Shown here in pieces: positions 53,445 through 61,186 of a stretch of 61,186 nt of DNA (within the stretch, counting starts at the first letter, position 1; every line of letters begins with the position of its first letter). This DNA is from Leptolyngbyaceae cyanobacterium C42_A2020_001 (GTDB lineage: Bacteria; Cyanobacteriota; Cyanobacteriia; Leptolyngbyales; Leptolyngbyaceae): positions 1-61,186 of the forward strand of contig JACYLN010000031.1 in NCBI GenBank assembly GCA_015272515.1, in the 5' to 3' direction. Under the pieces are notes generated by a model. The model had not been told where the DNA came from and did not search any database. It saw only the letters and a list, made by a program, of their open reading frames with translations. Made by a program: the position numbers and the translations under genes.

Positions 53445-56400
53445 ATGATGGAACGTTCAGATGCCGTGAATTTTAACGAAACTCAGCCTGAATTAACACT
53501 GACAGATGGGGCGCTATTCGATGAATTGAGCGATCGCCCAAATGGTAGTTCTTCCGCCTATACTCCCTCTACTTCAAGGGCTGTCAATTCCCCACACCCT
53601 GGGTTTGTAGGGTTGCCAAAGTACACCCTAAAACCGACTGTTTCGCAATCTGAATTGTTTCCATCCTACTCTTTAAATCCCAAGTCATCTTTGCGGCGCG
53701 AGTTAGTGTTTAACATTCTGCCGTGGGTGCTGGCTCCTGCTGGAACCGCTGCCTTAGCTGCCTACGGAATTGCCGCTTCTCAGGATATGAAGCAGGTGGA
53801 GCAAGAGTTACAAGACCAGGTGATTGCTGTGAGTCAATCCACTCGTGATCGCCTCAACACGGCCCGCCGAGTTCCCCAATTGCTGGCTCCTGACCCAGCC
53901 GTGGTGGAGTTCTCGCAACAGATGAGCGCTGAACTGGAGCAAATGCGGCTGGCTCATGCTTCTAACAAAGAGGTAGACTCCAGAGATCGGAGTTATTTGC
54001 GATCGCAGGCGGCGCAAATCACGGGCAACCTCAAGCGAATTGCTCAAGCCTCTGGCTTTATGGAATTGTCTCTGACTGATAAAAACGGTGTTTACATTGC
54101 CGCAACTCACTCCACCCCAGAACTAATCCAACGAGACAAAGCCTGGTGGAAGCAAACCAAGCAGGATGGCGAACTGACGCGTTTGGTAACCGATGGGGCG
54201 GGCGCAGTGGCAGGCGTGGATGTGGCACGAGCGATCGCAGATCCCAACAGCGCCAAATTCGTGGGAACGGTACGCGGTCGGTTCACGGTGAATGAAATTA
54301 ATCGTGCCCTGAGCGTCATTCCGCTGACTCGACTGGCAAGCACTCAGCAAGTGCAAATTGTAGCGCTTGAGGGTAACCAGTTACAGCCCGTAGGCACTCT
54401 TACCGCAGAAGGATTTACCCGGACAGCTCAAGTGTTGGGGGGGAGCGATATTGCTCAAGACTTGACGAAGTTACTCACTCAGCCCCCCTCCCCTAAAGAA
54501 ATTTCAGATCCACAATCTCCGATTAAATGGGTGAACTATCGGGAGGATGGCAGTAGTACGGCTGAAAATCGAGGATTACTCACGAGCTTTTCCCGCAACG
54601 GCAAGTTTTACACCCTGGCAACGATTCCGGGCAGTAACTGGGCAACGGTGTCCAGCGTGGATCTGGCAGAAGTGAGCCTGAATCCCAATTGGGCATGGGC
54701 GATCGCGGCAGTGGTCTTTACGCTGGCTGCTGTTGCTGCCTACGGCATATCGCGGATGTCACGGCGTTGGGCAAAAGTGCTGACTGAACTAAGCTATGCC
54801 TGTGACAATGCAGCGGCAGGTAATTTGAATGTGCAACTCGCACCGACCGGTTCTGGTGAATTACAGCGGCTCACTCGTAGCTTCAACGAATTTGTTACAG
54901 CGGTGAAAGCGCAGATGCAAAACCAGGCGGAGGCGATTCAGCAATCCCAGTTTTACGCAGAACTGTCACAGGCAGCGGGTAGGGGCGATACCCAAACTGT
55001 ATTCGACTTAACTGTGCAGCTTGCGAGACACCAAATGGCGGCTGACCGAGTAGTGATCTATTGCTTTGAGCCTGATTGGAGCGGCAGAATTGTGGCAGAG
55101 GCGGTTGATGGTAACTTTCCCAGGGCACTCAACGATAAGATTACCGACGCTTGCATTCCTCGTGCCACGTTAGAAGAGTATCGTAAAGGTCGCTATGTGC
55201 CTACCAGTGACGTGTTTGCGACCAATTACTCAGCGGCGCATTTGCAACTGCTGGAGCGGCTACAGGTAAAAGCAAACCTGGTGGTGCCTGTGGTATCGGG
55301 CGATCGCTTGCTGGGCTTGCTCGTGGCACATCAATGCTCCACTACTCGCATCTGGACGCAAGACGACATCACGTTTTTGCGAGAATTGGCGGCGCAGGTT
55401 GGCTTGGCACTTACTGGCACCACCCTGGCAGCGGAAAAAGCCGAAGAAGCGGAACGGGCACGGCAACTCAACAAAATCACTTTCCGGATGCGGGAAGTGT
55501 TAGAGCCAGAACAAATCTACACAACCACGCTGGAAGAAACGCGAGATGTGCTGAAGTGCGATCGCACAGTTGTCTACTTGTTTGACCAAAATTGGCAAGG
55601 CTCTGTAGTTGCCGAGTCGGTTGAAAGCCCGTGGACACCCGCCCTCGGTGCCCGCATTGTTGATCCTTGCTTTGCAGCTTCCTACGTTGAGAAATACCGA
55701 CGGGGAAGGGTGCAAGTTCTATCTAATATTTACGAAGCGGGGTTAGATCCTTGCTATATGGGGCAGTTAGAGCCGTTTGAAGTCAAAGCAAATATGGTGG
55801 CTCCTATCCTCGTCGGCGAAGACCTCAAAGGCTTGTTAGTAGCGCATCAGTGTTCAGCTGCACGGGTATGGCAAGAGTCAGAAATTAACTTCTTTCGGCA
55901 AGTTGCAATTCAGCTTGGATTTGCTCTAGACCAGGCAAATTTGCTAAAACAGCAGCAAGAAAGCACAAAACGAGCACAGCAATTGAATGAGATCACGTTC
56001 CGAATTCGCCAATCTTTAAGATGGGATGATATTCTCAGCGCCACTGTTCGAGAGCTTCGTCAAGCACTCAATCTTGATCGAACGGTGATTTACAAATTCA
56101 ATGCAGACTGGAGTGGCAAAGTCATTGCTGAATCGATTACTGGAAATTGGCGAGAGATTTTAGGTGAAACTGTTCAGGAGTCGATGCGAGAAGGTTTAAT
56201 TGAAATGTATCGCAACGGCAATGTTGCCACGATCGCGGATGTTCATGCGGGAGACTCTACAGACTATTGTCACAAGATTCTGGACGGGTTTCAAATTCGA
56301 GCCAGCATGACAGCACCGATTATGAAAGGCAATCACCTGATTGGGCTACTCTGTGCCCATGTGTGTTCTAGCCCACGACAATGGCAGGCAACTGAAATTG

Positions 56401-58031
56401 ACCTGTTCAACCAATTAGCAGTCCAAACCAGCTACGCCCTAGAACAAGCAACGCTCTTGAAGCAACAGGAAGATACTGCTCGGTATGCCAGCTTGCTGAA
56501 CGACATCACCTTCCGTATGCGGGAAGTGCTGGATCGCCAGCAGGTGTTTGGGGTGGCAGTGCAAGGGACACGCGAAGCGCTGAAGTGCGATCGCGTTTTA
56601 GTCTATCTCTTCGACAAAACCTGGAAAGGTTCCATTGTTGCCGAATCGGTTGGGCGTGGTTTTCCAGTGGCGTTAGGAGCCAACATCGCCGATCCCTGTT
56701 TTGCCGAAGAGTATGTTGAAAAGTACCGCCGAGGTCGGGTTCATGCCCTCACTGATATTGCGAAAGCGGGACTCGATCCCTGCTATCTGAAGCAATTAGA
56801 ACCGTTTGAAGTTAAAGCTAACATCGTAGCTCCCATTTTGATGGCAGGTAATCTACTCGGTTTACTGTGTGCCCATCAGTGCAATGCTCCACGGGAATGG
56901 CAGGATAATGAAGTCAACTTTTTGCGGCAAACTGCGATTCAGCTTGGATTTGCGGTAGAGCAAGCCAACCTATTTGCAGAGAAAGAGCAGGCTCGATTGC
57001 AGGCAGAAAGCATTTCTCAGGAACAACGCCAGCAAAAGGAAACGTTGCAAGAACAACTGTTAGAACTATTGAAAGATGTAGAAGGGGCTGCTAGTGGCGA
57101 CCTTACCGTTCGAGCCGATGTCACAGCCGGAGAAATTGGCACGGTTGCTGACTTTTTCAACTCAATTGTGGAGAACTTACGCCAGATTGTTGTGCAGGTG
57201 AAGCAGTCTGCGAAGAAGGTAGGCACCTCTCTCGGTGAAAATGAGGGCGCAATGCAGCAACTCGCGCAAGAAGCGATGACGCAGGCAGATGAAACGATTC
57301 AAACGCTGAAATCAGTTGAGCAAATGAAACAACTCATTCTGACGGCGGCAGATAGCGCTCGGCAGGCGGCAGAGGTGGCTCACACGGCTTCTAGCACGGC
57401 TGAAATGGGAGGGGCGGCAATGGATTCGACTGTGCAGAACATTCTGCATTTACGAGAAACCATTGGCGAAACTGCAAAAAAAGTGAAACGTTTGGGTGAA
57501 GCATCGCAGCAAATTTCTAAAGTGGTGTCGCTGATTAACCAAATTGCGATGCAAACAAATCTGCTGGCAATCAACGCTGGAATTGAAGCGGCAAGAGCCG
57601 GAGAGGAAGGGCAGGGATTTGCGGTGGTTGCGGAAGAAGTGGGTGAACTGGCAGCACGATCAACGGTTGCAACTCAAGAAATTGAGCAAATTGTCAACGC
57701 GATTCAGCGAGAAACTAGCGAAGTGGTGGCGGCGATGGAGAAAGGAACTACTCAGGTGGTTGAAGGAACGCATTTAGTAACAGATGCAAAACAAAGTCTT
57801 GAAAAAATCTTGCAAGTTTCTCAACAAATTGACGGATTAGCCCAATCCATTTCGACATCGGCTGCCTCTCAAGTACAAACTTCACAGGCGATCGCGGGCT
57901 TAATGGAAAAAGTTGCCAAAACGGCTGGGCAAACTTCCAAATCATCACGCAAAGTGTCTGATTCGTTGCGGCAAACCGTTCAAGTTGCCAAAGAACTTCA
58001 AACGTCCGTTGAAACCTTCAAAGTTAACTGA
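53445..58031 (+). CDS. Methyl-accepting chemoreceptor with four GAF domains, PixJ-like candidate photoreceptor
   Basis: A 1528-residue membrane receptor. The order is a Ser-rich N-terminus, TM1 (about 88-112), a Cache-like periplasmic part, TM2 (about 415-437), HAMP, GAF1 (510-660), GAF2 (690-835), GAF3 (860-1005), GAF4 (1035-1180), a second HAMP and the MCP signalling hairpin with [23 protein letters not shown]2 has DPCF with Cys742 and a second Cys, Cys770 (PCYMG). GAF4 has DPCF with Cys1085 and Cys1113 (PCYLK). Both pairs are 28 residues apart, as in DXCF cyanobacteriochromes. GAF3 has only Cys942-His943. GAF1 lacks the canonical Cys. Bilin binding is thus likely in GAF2 and GAF4 and possible in GAF3, which would make this a phototaxis receptor. 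Confidence 0.92.
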   Translation: MMERSDAVNFNETQPELTLTDGALFDELSDRPNGSSSAYTPSTSRAVNSPHPGFVGLPKYTLKPTVSQSELFPSYSLNPKSSLRRELVFNILPWVLAPAGTAALAAYGIAASQDMKQVEQELQDQVIAVSQSTRDRLNTARRVPQLLAPDPAVVEFSQQMSAELEQMRLAHASNKEVDSRDRSYLRSQAAQITGNLKRIAQASGFMELSLTDKNGVYIAATHSTPELIQRDKAWWKQTKQDGELTRLVTDGAGAVAGVDVARAIADPNSAKFVGTVRGRFTVNEINRALSVIPLTRLASTQQVQIVALEGNQLQPVGTLTAEGFTRTAQVLGGSDIAQDLTKLLTQPPSPKEISDPQSPIKWVNYREDGSSTAENRGLLTSFSRNGKFYTLATIPGSNWATVSSVDLAEVSLNPNWAWAIAAVVFTLAAVAAYGISRMSRRWAKVLTELSYACDNAAAGNLNVQLAPTGSGELQRLTRSFNEFVTAVKAQMQNQAEAIQQSQFYAELSQAAGRGDTQTVFDLTVQLARHQMAADRVVIYCFEPDWSGRIVAEAVDGNFPRALNDKITDACIPRATLEEYRKGRYVPTSDVFATNYSAAHLQLLERLQVKANLVVPVVSGDRLLGLLVAHQCSTTRIWTQDDITFLRELAAQVGLALTGTTLAAEKAEEAERARQLNKITFRMREVLEPEQIYTTTLEETRDVLKCDRTVVYLFDQNWQGSVVAESVESPWTPALGARIVDPCFAASYVEKYRRGRVQVLSNIYEAGLDPCYMGQLEPFEVKANMVAPILVGEDLKGLLVAHQCSAARVWQESEINFFRQVAIQLGFALDQANLLKQQQESTKRAQQLNEITFRIRQSLRWDDILSATVRELRQALNLDRTVIYKFNADWSGKVIAESITGNWREILGETVQESMREGLIEMYRNGNVATIADVHAGDSTDYCHKILDGFQIRASMTAPIMKGNHLIGLLCAHVCSSPRQWQATEIDLFNQLAVQTSYALEQATLLKQQEDTARYASLLNDITFRMREVLDRQQVFGVAVQGTREALKCDRVLVYLFDKTWKGSIVAESVGRGFPVALGANIADPCFAEEYVEKYRRGRVHALTDIAKAGLDPCYLKQLEPFEVKANIVAPILMAGNLLGLLCAHQCNAPREWQDNEVNFLRQTAIQLGFAVEQANLFAEKEQARLQAESISQEQRQQKETLQEQLLELLKDVEGAASGDLTVRADVTAGEIGTVADFFNSIVENLRQIVVQVKQSAKKVGTSLGENEGAMQQLAQEAMTQADETIQTLKSVEQMKQLILTAADSARQAAEVAHTASSTAEMGGAAMDSTVQNILHLRETIGETAKKVKRLGEASQQISKVVSLINQIAMQTNLLAINAGIEAARAGEEGQGFAVVAEEVGELAARSTVATQEIEQIVNAIQRETSEVVAAMEKGTTQVVEGTHLVTDAKQSLEKILQVSQQIDGLAQSISTSAASQVQTSQAIAGLMEKVAKTAGQTSKSSRKVSDSLRQTVQVAKELQTSVETFKVN

Positions 58032-58056
58032 GCACTCCTCACCCCTCTACCCAACT

Positions 58057-61000
58057 ATGTCAAAGGAACTCGAAATTCGCCGTCAGTTTCTCGATGAGGC
58101 GCAGGAATATTTAGATGCACTAGATACTGCTGTTATAGGGCTTTCTGGTGGACGTGTGGATATTCAAAAAGTCAATGCGGCCCTCCGGGCGGCTCACTCC
58201 ATCAAAGGTGGCGCTGGCCTGATGGGCTTCCAATTGCTCAGTCAACTTGCCCATCGGTTAGAAGATTCGTTCAAAATCTTAAAAACTCAAAATCAGTCTG
58301 TTGAGGTGGATGCAGCGTTAGAGAATTTGCTGTTAAGCGGAATTGATTGTCTACGAACTACGATTCATCAGCATCAACAGGATCAATTGATTGATCTAAC
58401 CTGGACTGAACAGCAGGTTGAACCTGTATTTCAGCAACTCCACGATCGCTTGGGTGAGCCACCTGATGAAGATGCAGTATCTGTTCTCGCAACCGATAGT
58501 GGGCAAGATGTGATTGCACTGTTGTTTGAGACGGAGGTGGAAGGCTGTTTGCAACGGTTAGAAGCGGTGCTTGCTGATCCTACGCAGCCCTGCCTCCAGG
58601 AGGAACTCACCATTCTGGCGCAGGAAATGGGCGGGTTAGGTGAAATGCTGCAATTGAAAACGTTCACCCAACTTTGTAGCGCGATCGAGCAGCTTGCGGG
58701 TTCCACTCCTGAACAAATTGAACACATTGCCCAATCAGCATTGAACGCGTGGCGGCGATCGCAAACCTTAATTCTCAGCGGTCAACTAGATCTACTACCC
58801 AGCATCCTTGAAGCAGACTTCCTGGAAATTCCTGAGTCGGTCAGTTCAGGGATTGAAGTAGCTGCTATTGAAACAGCGATCGCAGAGATTGAAGTGACTG
58901 CTCCAAGCATCACCGAAGCAATACCAGATGACCTGATGACAGCAGGAGAGAACTTTAGTCAAGCCACAACTATTGAGGCCGAGACACAGGAATGCAAATC
59001 ATTGGATGAGCTTGTTCAAACAGATAACGTAACATTTGAGTCAAGTGCTGCTAAAGACATTGATGCTGATCCGTTGCGATCGCCCAATGCTTCAGAAGCG
59101 CCATCCGTTGATTTCAGGTTTGAAGTCAAGTCTGATGCGACAGCCGCAACACCAGAAGCAGACCAGAACGCCACGGTTCGTGTTTCTGTTCGGCAGCTCA
59201 ATCAGTTGAATGACCTGTTTGCTGAGTTGACCATTGAACGAAATGGACTGAGCTTATATCTCAAACGTTTGCGAAACTTATCTCGTCTTCTGATGCAACG
59301 AGTGCGTTTACTGGAACAATCCAATACGCAACTGCAAACTGCCTATGATCGCATCATTCCCCATACAGTGGGACTCTCTAAACTTCCCTTGTTACTGCCA
59401 CCAGCCGAGCATTCTAGTTCTTCCTCGGTTGCATTGAATTCAGCTTCGTTTCAGGCTGCTCATGGCTCTTTTTCATCTTCTTTTGCCAATGAATTTGATA
59501 TTTTAGAACTGGAGCAATATAACGATTTGCACTTGCTTTCACAACAGGTGATGGAGACAATTGTGCAAATTCAAGAAGTGAGTACAGACATTGATTTAAG
59601 CCTGGATGATGCGGAGCAAACAGCGCGAGAACTAAACAAAACTGCTAAGCAACTGCAAACAAACTTGACTCAGATTCGGATGCGTCCGTTATCTGATATT
59701 GTCAGTCGGTTTCCTCGGGCTTTACGGGAATGGGGATTGCAATACGGTAAGCAAGCAAAATTAGTGGTGAAGGGTGGAAATACTCTGATCGAGCGCACCA
59801 TTTTGGAAGCTCTCAATGATCCCTTAATGCACTTACTGCGAAATGCGTTTGATCACGGAATTGAAACGCCGGAAGAACGGCGATCGCAGGGTAAGCCAAA
59901 CGAAGGCACGATTGAAATTCAAGCGGTTCATCGTGGAAATCGCACTGTCATCACGATCAATGATGATGGTAGGGGGATCTCGCTAGACAAAATTCGGACG
60001 AAAGCAGAGCAAATGGGCTTAGATCCAACATTGCTGGCGGCGGCAGATGAAAGAGATTTGCTGTCGTTGATCTTTGAACCTGGATTTAGCACCCGCGATC
60101 GCGTCACCGATTTATCAGGTCGAGGAGTTGGCTTAGATGTGGTGCGCGACAGTTTACGCCAAATTCGCGGCGAAATTAGCGTCAATACTCGTGCTGGTCT
60201 GGGAACTACGTTCACGCTATCTGTTCCGTTTACGCTCTCGATTGTGCGCGTGTTGTTGGCCCAAAGCAACGGCATTCTCCTGGCATTTCCAACCGATGCC
60301 ATCAAAGAAACGCTGTTGTTGGCAAACATGATCCCATCGCAAGATGGTGAAAACCTGATTTGGCAGGAACAACCGCTCAAACGCATTCAGTTGTTTCGCT
60401 GGCTTCAGTTCAACTGCCCCTGCCAACCAGCGACTCTTGAAACCGCTCCCAGCATTGACGCGCCCACCGTTTTAGTAGCAAGTCAGGGTAATCAACTGGT
60501 AGCAATTCAAGTGGAACGAACCTGGGGCGAACAAGAAGTGGCAATTCGTCGGGCAGAGGGGAATTTGGCGATGCCAGAAGGCTTTGCAGGTTGCGCGATC
60601 GTGGCGGATGGGCGCGTGGTGCCTCTGGTCAACATCACCGAAATGCTCGATTGGATCGTAAGCTGTGAACGAGATTCTAGCCGCACTGCAAAACTCACGC
60701 CATTCAATATTCCCAAAGGCTTGCTAAAACTGGATCGTGGGCTTCTACCAGCGATGACCGTAGCGAATGCTGCGATCGCTCCATCCACAATTTTGATCGT
60801 GGATGATTCCATCAACATCCGCCGCTTTTTAGCGTTGACTTTAGAAAAAGCAGGTTTTCGGGTGGAGCAAGCAAAAGATGGACTGGACGCGATGGATAAA
60901 CTTCAACGCGGCTCAACCGTGCAAGCGGTAATCTGTGACATTGAAATGCCACGGATGGATGGATTTGGCTTTTTAGCCAAGTTCAAATCTAATCCGCAGT

Positions 61001-61167
61001 TTGAGCAAATTCCCGTTGCTATGTTGACTTCCCGAACAGGTGAAAAACACCGTCAACTTGCTATGAGTTTGGGTGCGTCAGCTTACTTCGCCAAGCCCTA
61101 TAACGAGCAAGAACTCCTGCAAACTCTGGAATCCATGATTCAGACGAATGCTTCAGTGTGCTCCTGA
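58057..61167 (+). CDS. CheA-type histidine kinase with C-terminal receiver (PixL/PilL-like)
   Basis: A 1036-residue CheA hybrid. The N-terminal HPt domain carries the phospho-histidine His47 in AAHSIKGGAGL. A long acidic linker follows (about 240-370), then a dimerisation region, a HATPase domain (NDPLMHLLRNAFDHGIETPE, DDGRGISL, LSGRGVGLDVV), a CheW-like domain, and a receiver with ILIVDDSINIR, phospho-acceptor Asp in VICDIEMPRMDGFGF and YFAKPYN. The start at 58057 was chosen because earlier Met codons lie inside the receptor gene. It follows the receptor by 25 bases and completes the signalling chain from receptor to the PatA- and CheY-type regulators. The window ends 19 bases after its stop. 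Confidence 0.94.
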   Translation: MSKELEIRRQFLDEAQEYLDALDTAVIGLSGGRVDIQKVNAALRAAHSIKGGAGLMGFQLLSQLAHRLEDSFKILKTQNQSVEVDAALENLLLSGIDCLRTTIHQHQQDQLIDLTWTEQQVEPVFQQLHDRLGEPPDEDAVSVLATDSGQDVIALLFETEVEGCLQRLEAVLADPTQPCLQEELTILAQEMGGLGEMLQLKTFTQLCSAIEQLAGSTPEQIEHIAQSALNAWRRSQTLILSGQLDLLPSILEADFLEIPESVSSGIEVAAIETAIAEIEVTAPSITEAIPDDLMTAGENFSQATTIEAETQECKSLDELVQTDNVTFESSAAKDIDADPLRSPNASEAPSVDFRFEVKSDATAATPEADQNATVRVSVRQLNQLNDLFAELTIERNGLSLYLKRLRNLSRLLMQRVRLLEQSNTQLQTAYDRIIPHTVGLSKLPLLLPPAEHSSSSSVALNSASFQAAHGSFSSSFANEFDILELEQYNDLHLLSQQVMETIVQIQEVSTDIDLSLDDAEQTARELNKTAKQLQTNLTQIRMRPLSDIVSRFPRALREWGLQYGKQAKLVVKGGNTLIERTILEALNDPLMHLLRNAFDHGIETPEERRSQGKPNEGTIEIQAVHRGNRTVITINDDGRGISLDKIRTKAEQMGLDPTLLAAADERDLLSLIFEPGFSTRDRVTDLSGRGVGLDVVRDSLRQIRGEISVNTRAGLGTTFTLSVPFTLSIVRVLLAQSNGILLAFPTDAIKETLLLANMIPSQDGENLIWQEQPLKRIQLFRWLQFNCPCQPATLETAPSIDAPTVLVASQGNQLVAIQVERTWGEQEVAIRRAEGNLAMPEGFAGCAIVADGRVVPLVNITEMLDWIVSCERDSSRTAKLTPFNIPKGLLKLDRGLLPAMTVANAAIAPSTILIVDDSINIRRFLALTLEKAGFRVEQAKDGLDAMDKLQRGSTVQAVICDIEMPRMDGFGFLAKFKSNPQFEQIPVAMLTSRTGEKHRQLAMSLGASAYFAKPYNEQELLQTLESMIQTNASVCS

Positions 61168-61186
61168 ACCTCATTCAACTCGAAAC

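Overview
The window is chromosomal DNA of a cyanobacterium, probably a filamentous Leptolyngbya/Oculatella-like type. HIP1 octamers (GCGATCGC) are scattered through genes and gaps alike. The gene set includes ndhD of the NDH-1 complex, a cyanobacterial-type glutamate-cysteine ligase, GH100 neutral invertase, DesC-type desaturase, carotenoid oxygenase, orthocaspases, multi-PAS/GAF hybrid kinases and a Pix/Pil-type taxis operon. No tRNA, rRNA, CRISPR array, transposase or phage gene was recognised.

Layout. 1-2.9 kb is housekeeping: cyclophilin PPIase, a VanX-like dipeptidase coupled to yidD, rpsD and smpB. 2.9-8.3 kb holds a GT4 glycosyltransferase, an LpxB-like protein with a repeat-derived insert, two small proteins of unknown role and a TPR-glycosyltransferase. 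8.3-20.4 kb is a minus-strand signalling block: Ser/Thr kinase, REC-histidine kinase, a giant PAS/GAF kinase whose ATPase domain is broken by a one-base frameshift, anmK, and a REC-PAS-GAF hybrid kinase. 20.7-29.3 kb is accessory metabolism: carotenoid oxygenase, a small barrel protein diverging from a PadR regulator over a palindrome-rich operator, PhzF, MBOAT acyltransferase, a flavin reductase/MIF pair, a DUF3352 protein and an orphan Tat signal-peptide ORF. 29.4-36.7 kb holds an orthocaspase, a flippase/GT2 pair, gshA, a [2Fe-2S] protein and ygfZ. 37-43 kb holds a large secreted haemagglutinin-like beta-helix protein and ndhD. 43-50.3 kb holds invertase, a TetR regulator fused to a degenerate recombinase-like domain and divergent from desC over two operator copies, a lone response regulator, grpB and a second orthocaspase.

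From 51.4 kb to the window end is one five-gene operon: PatA-type regulator, CheY-like regulator, CheW, a membrane chemoreceptor with four GAF domains, and a CheA-REC hybrid. Two of the GAF domains carry the paired cysteines (DPCF, then a second Cys exactly 28 residues later) of DXCF cyanobacteriochromes. A third carries only the Cys-His motif. The operon is therefore most likely a phototaxis/type IV pilus control system with several photosensory modules, and it is the best candidate here for a noteworthy system.

Other features are several adjoining convergent gene pairs with no room for a terminator, dispersed G/T- or C/T-rich repeats typical of cyanobacterial gaps, and well-formed hairpin terminators after rpsD, the DUF3352 gene, ndhD, desC and the lone regulator.
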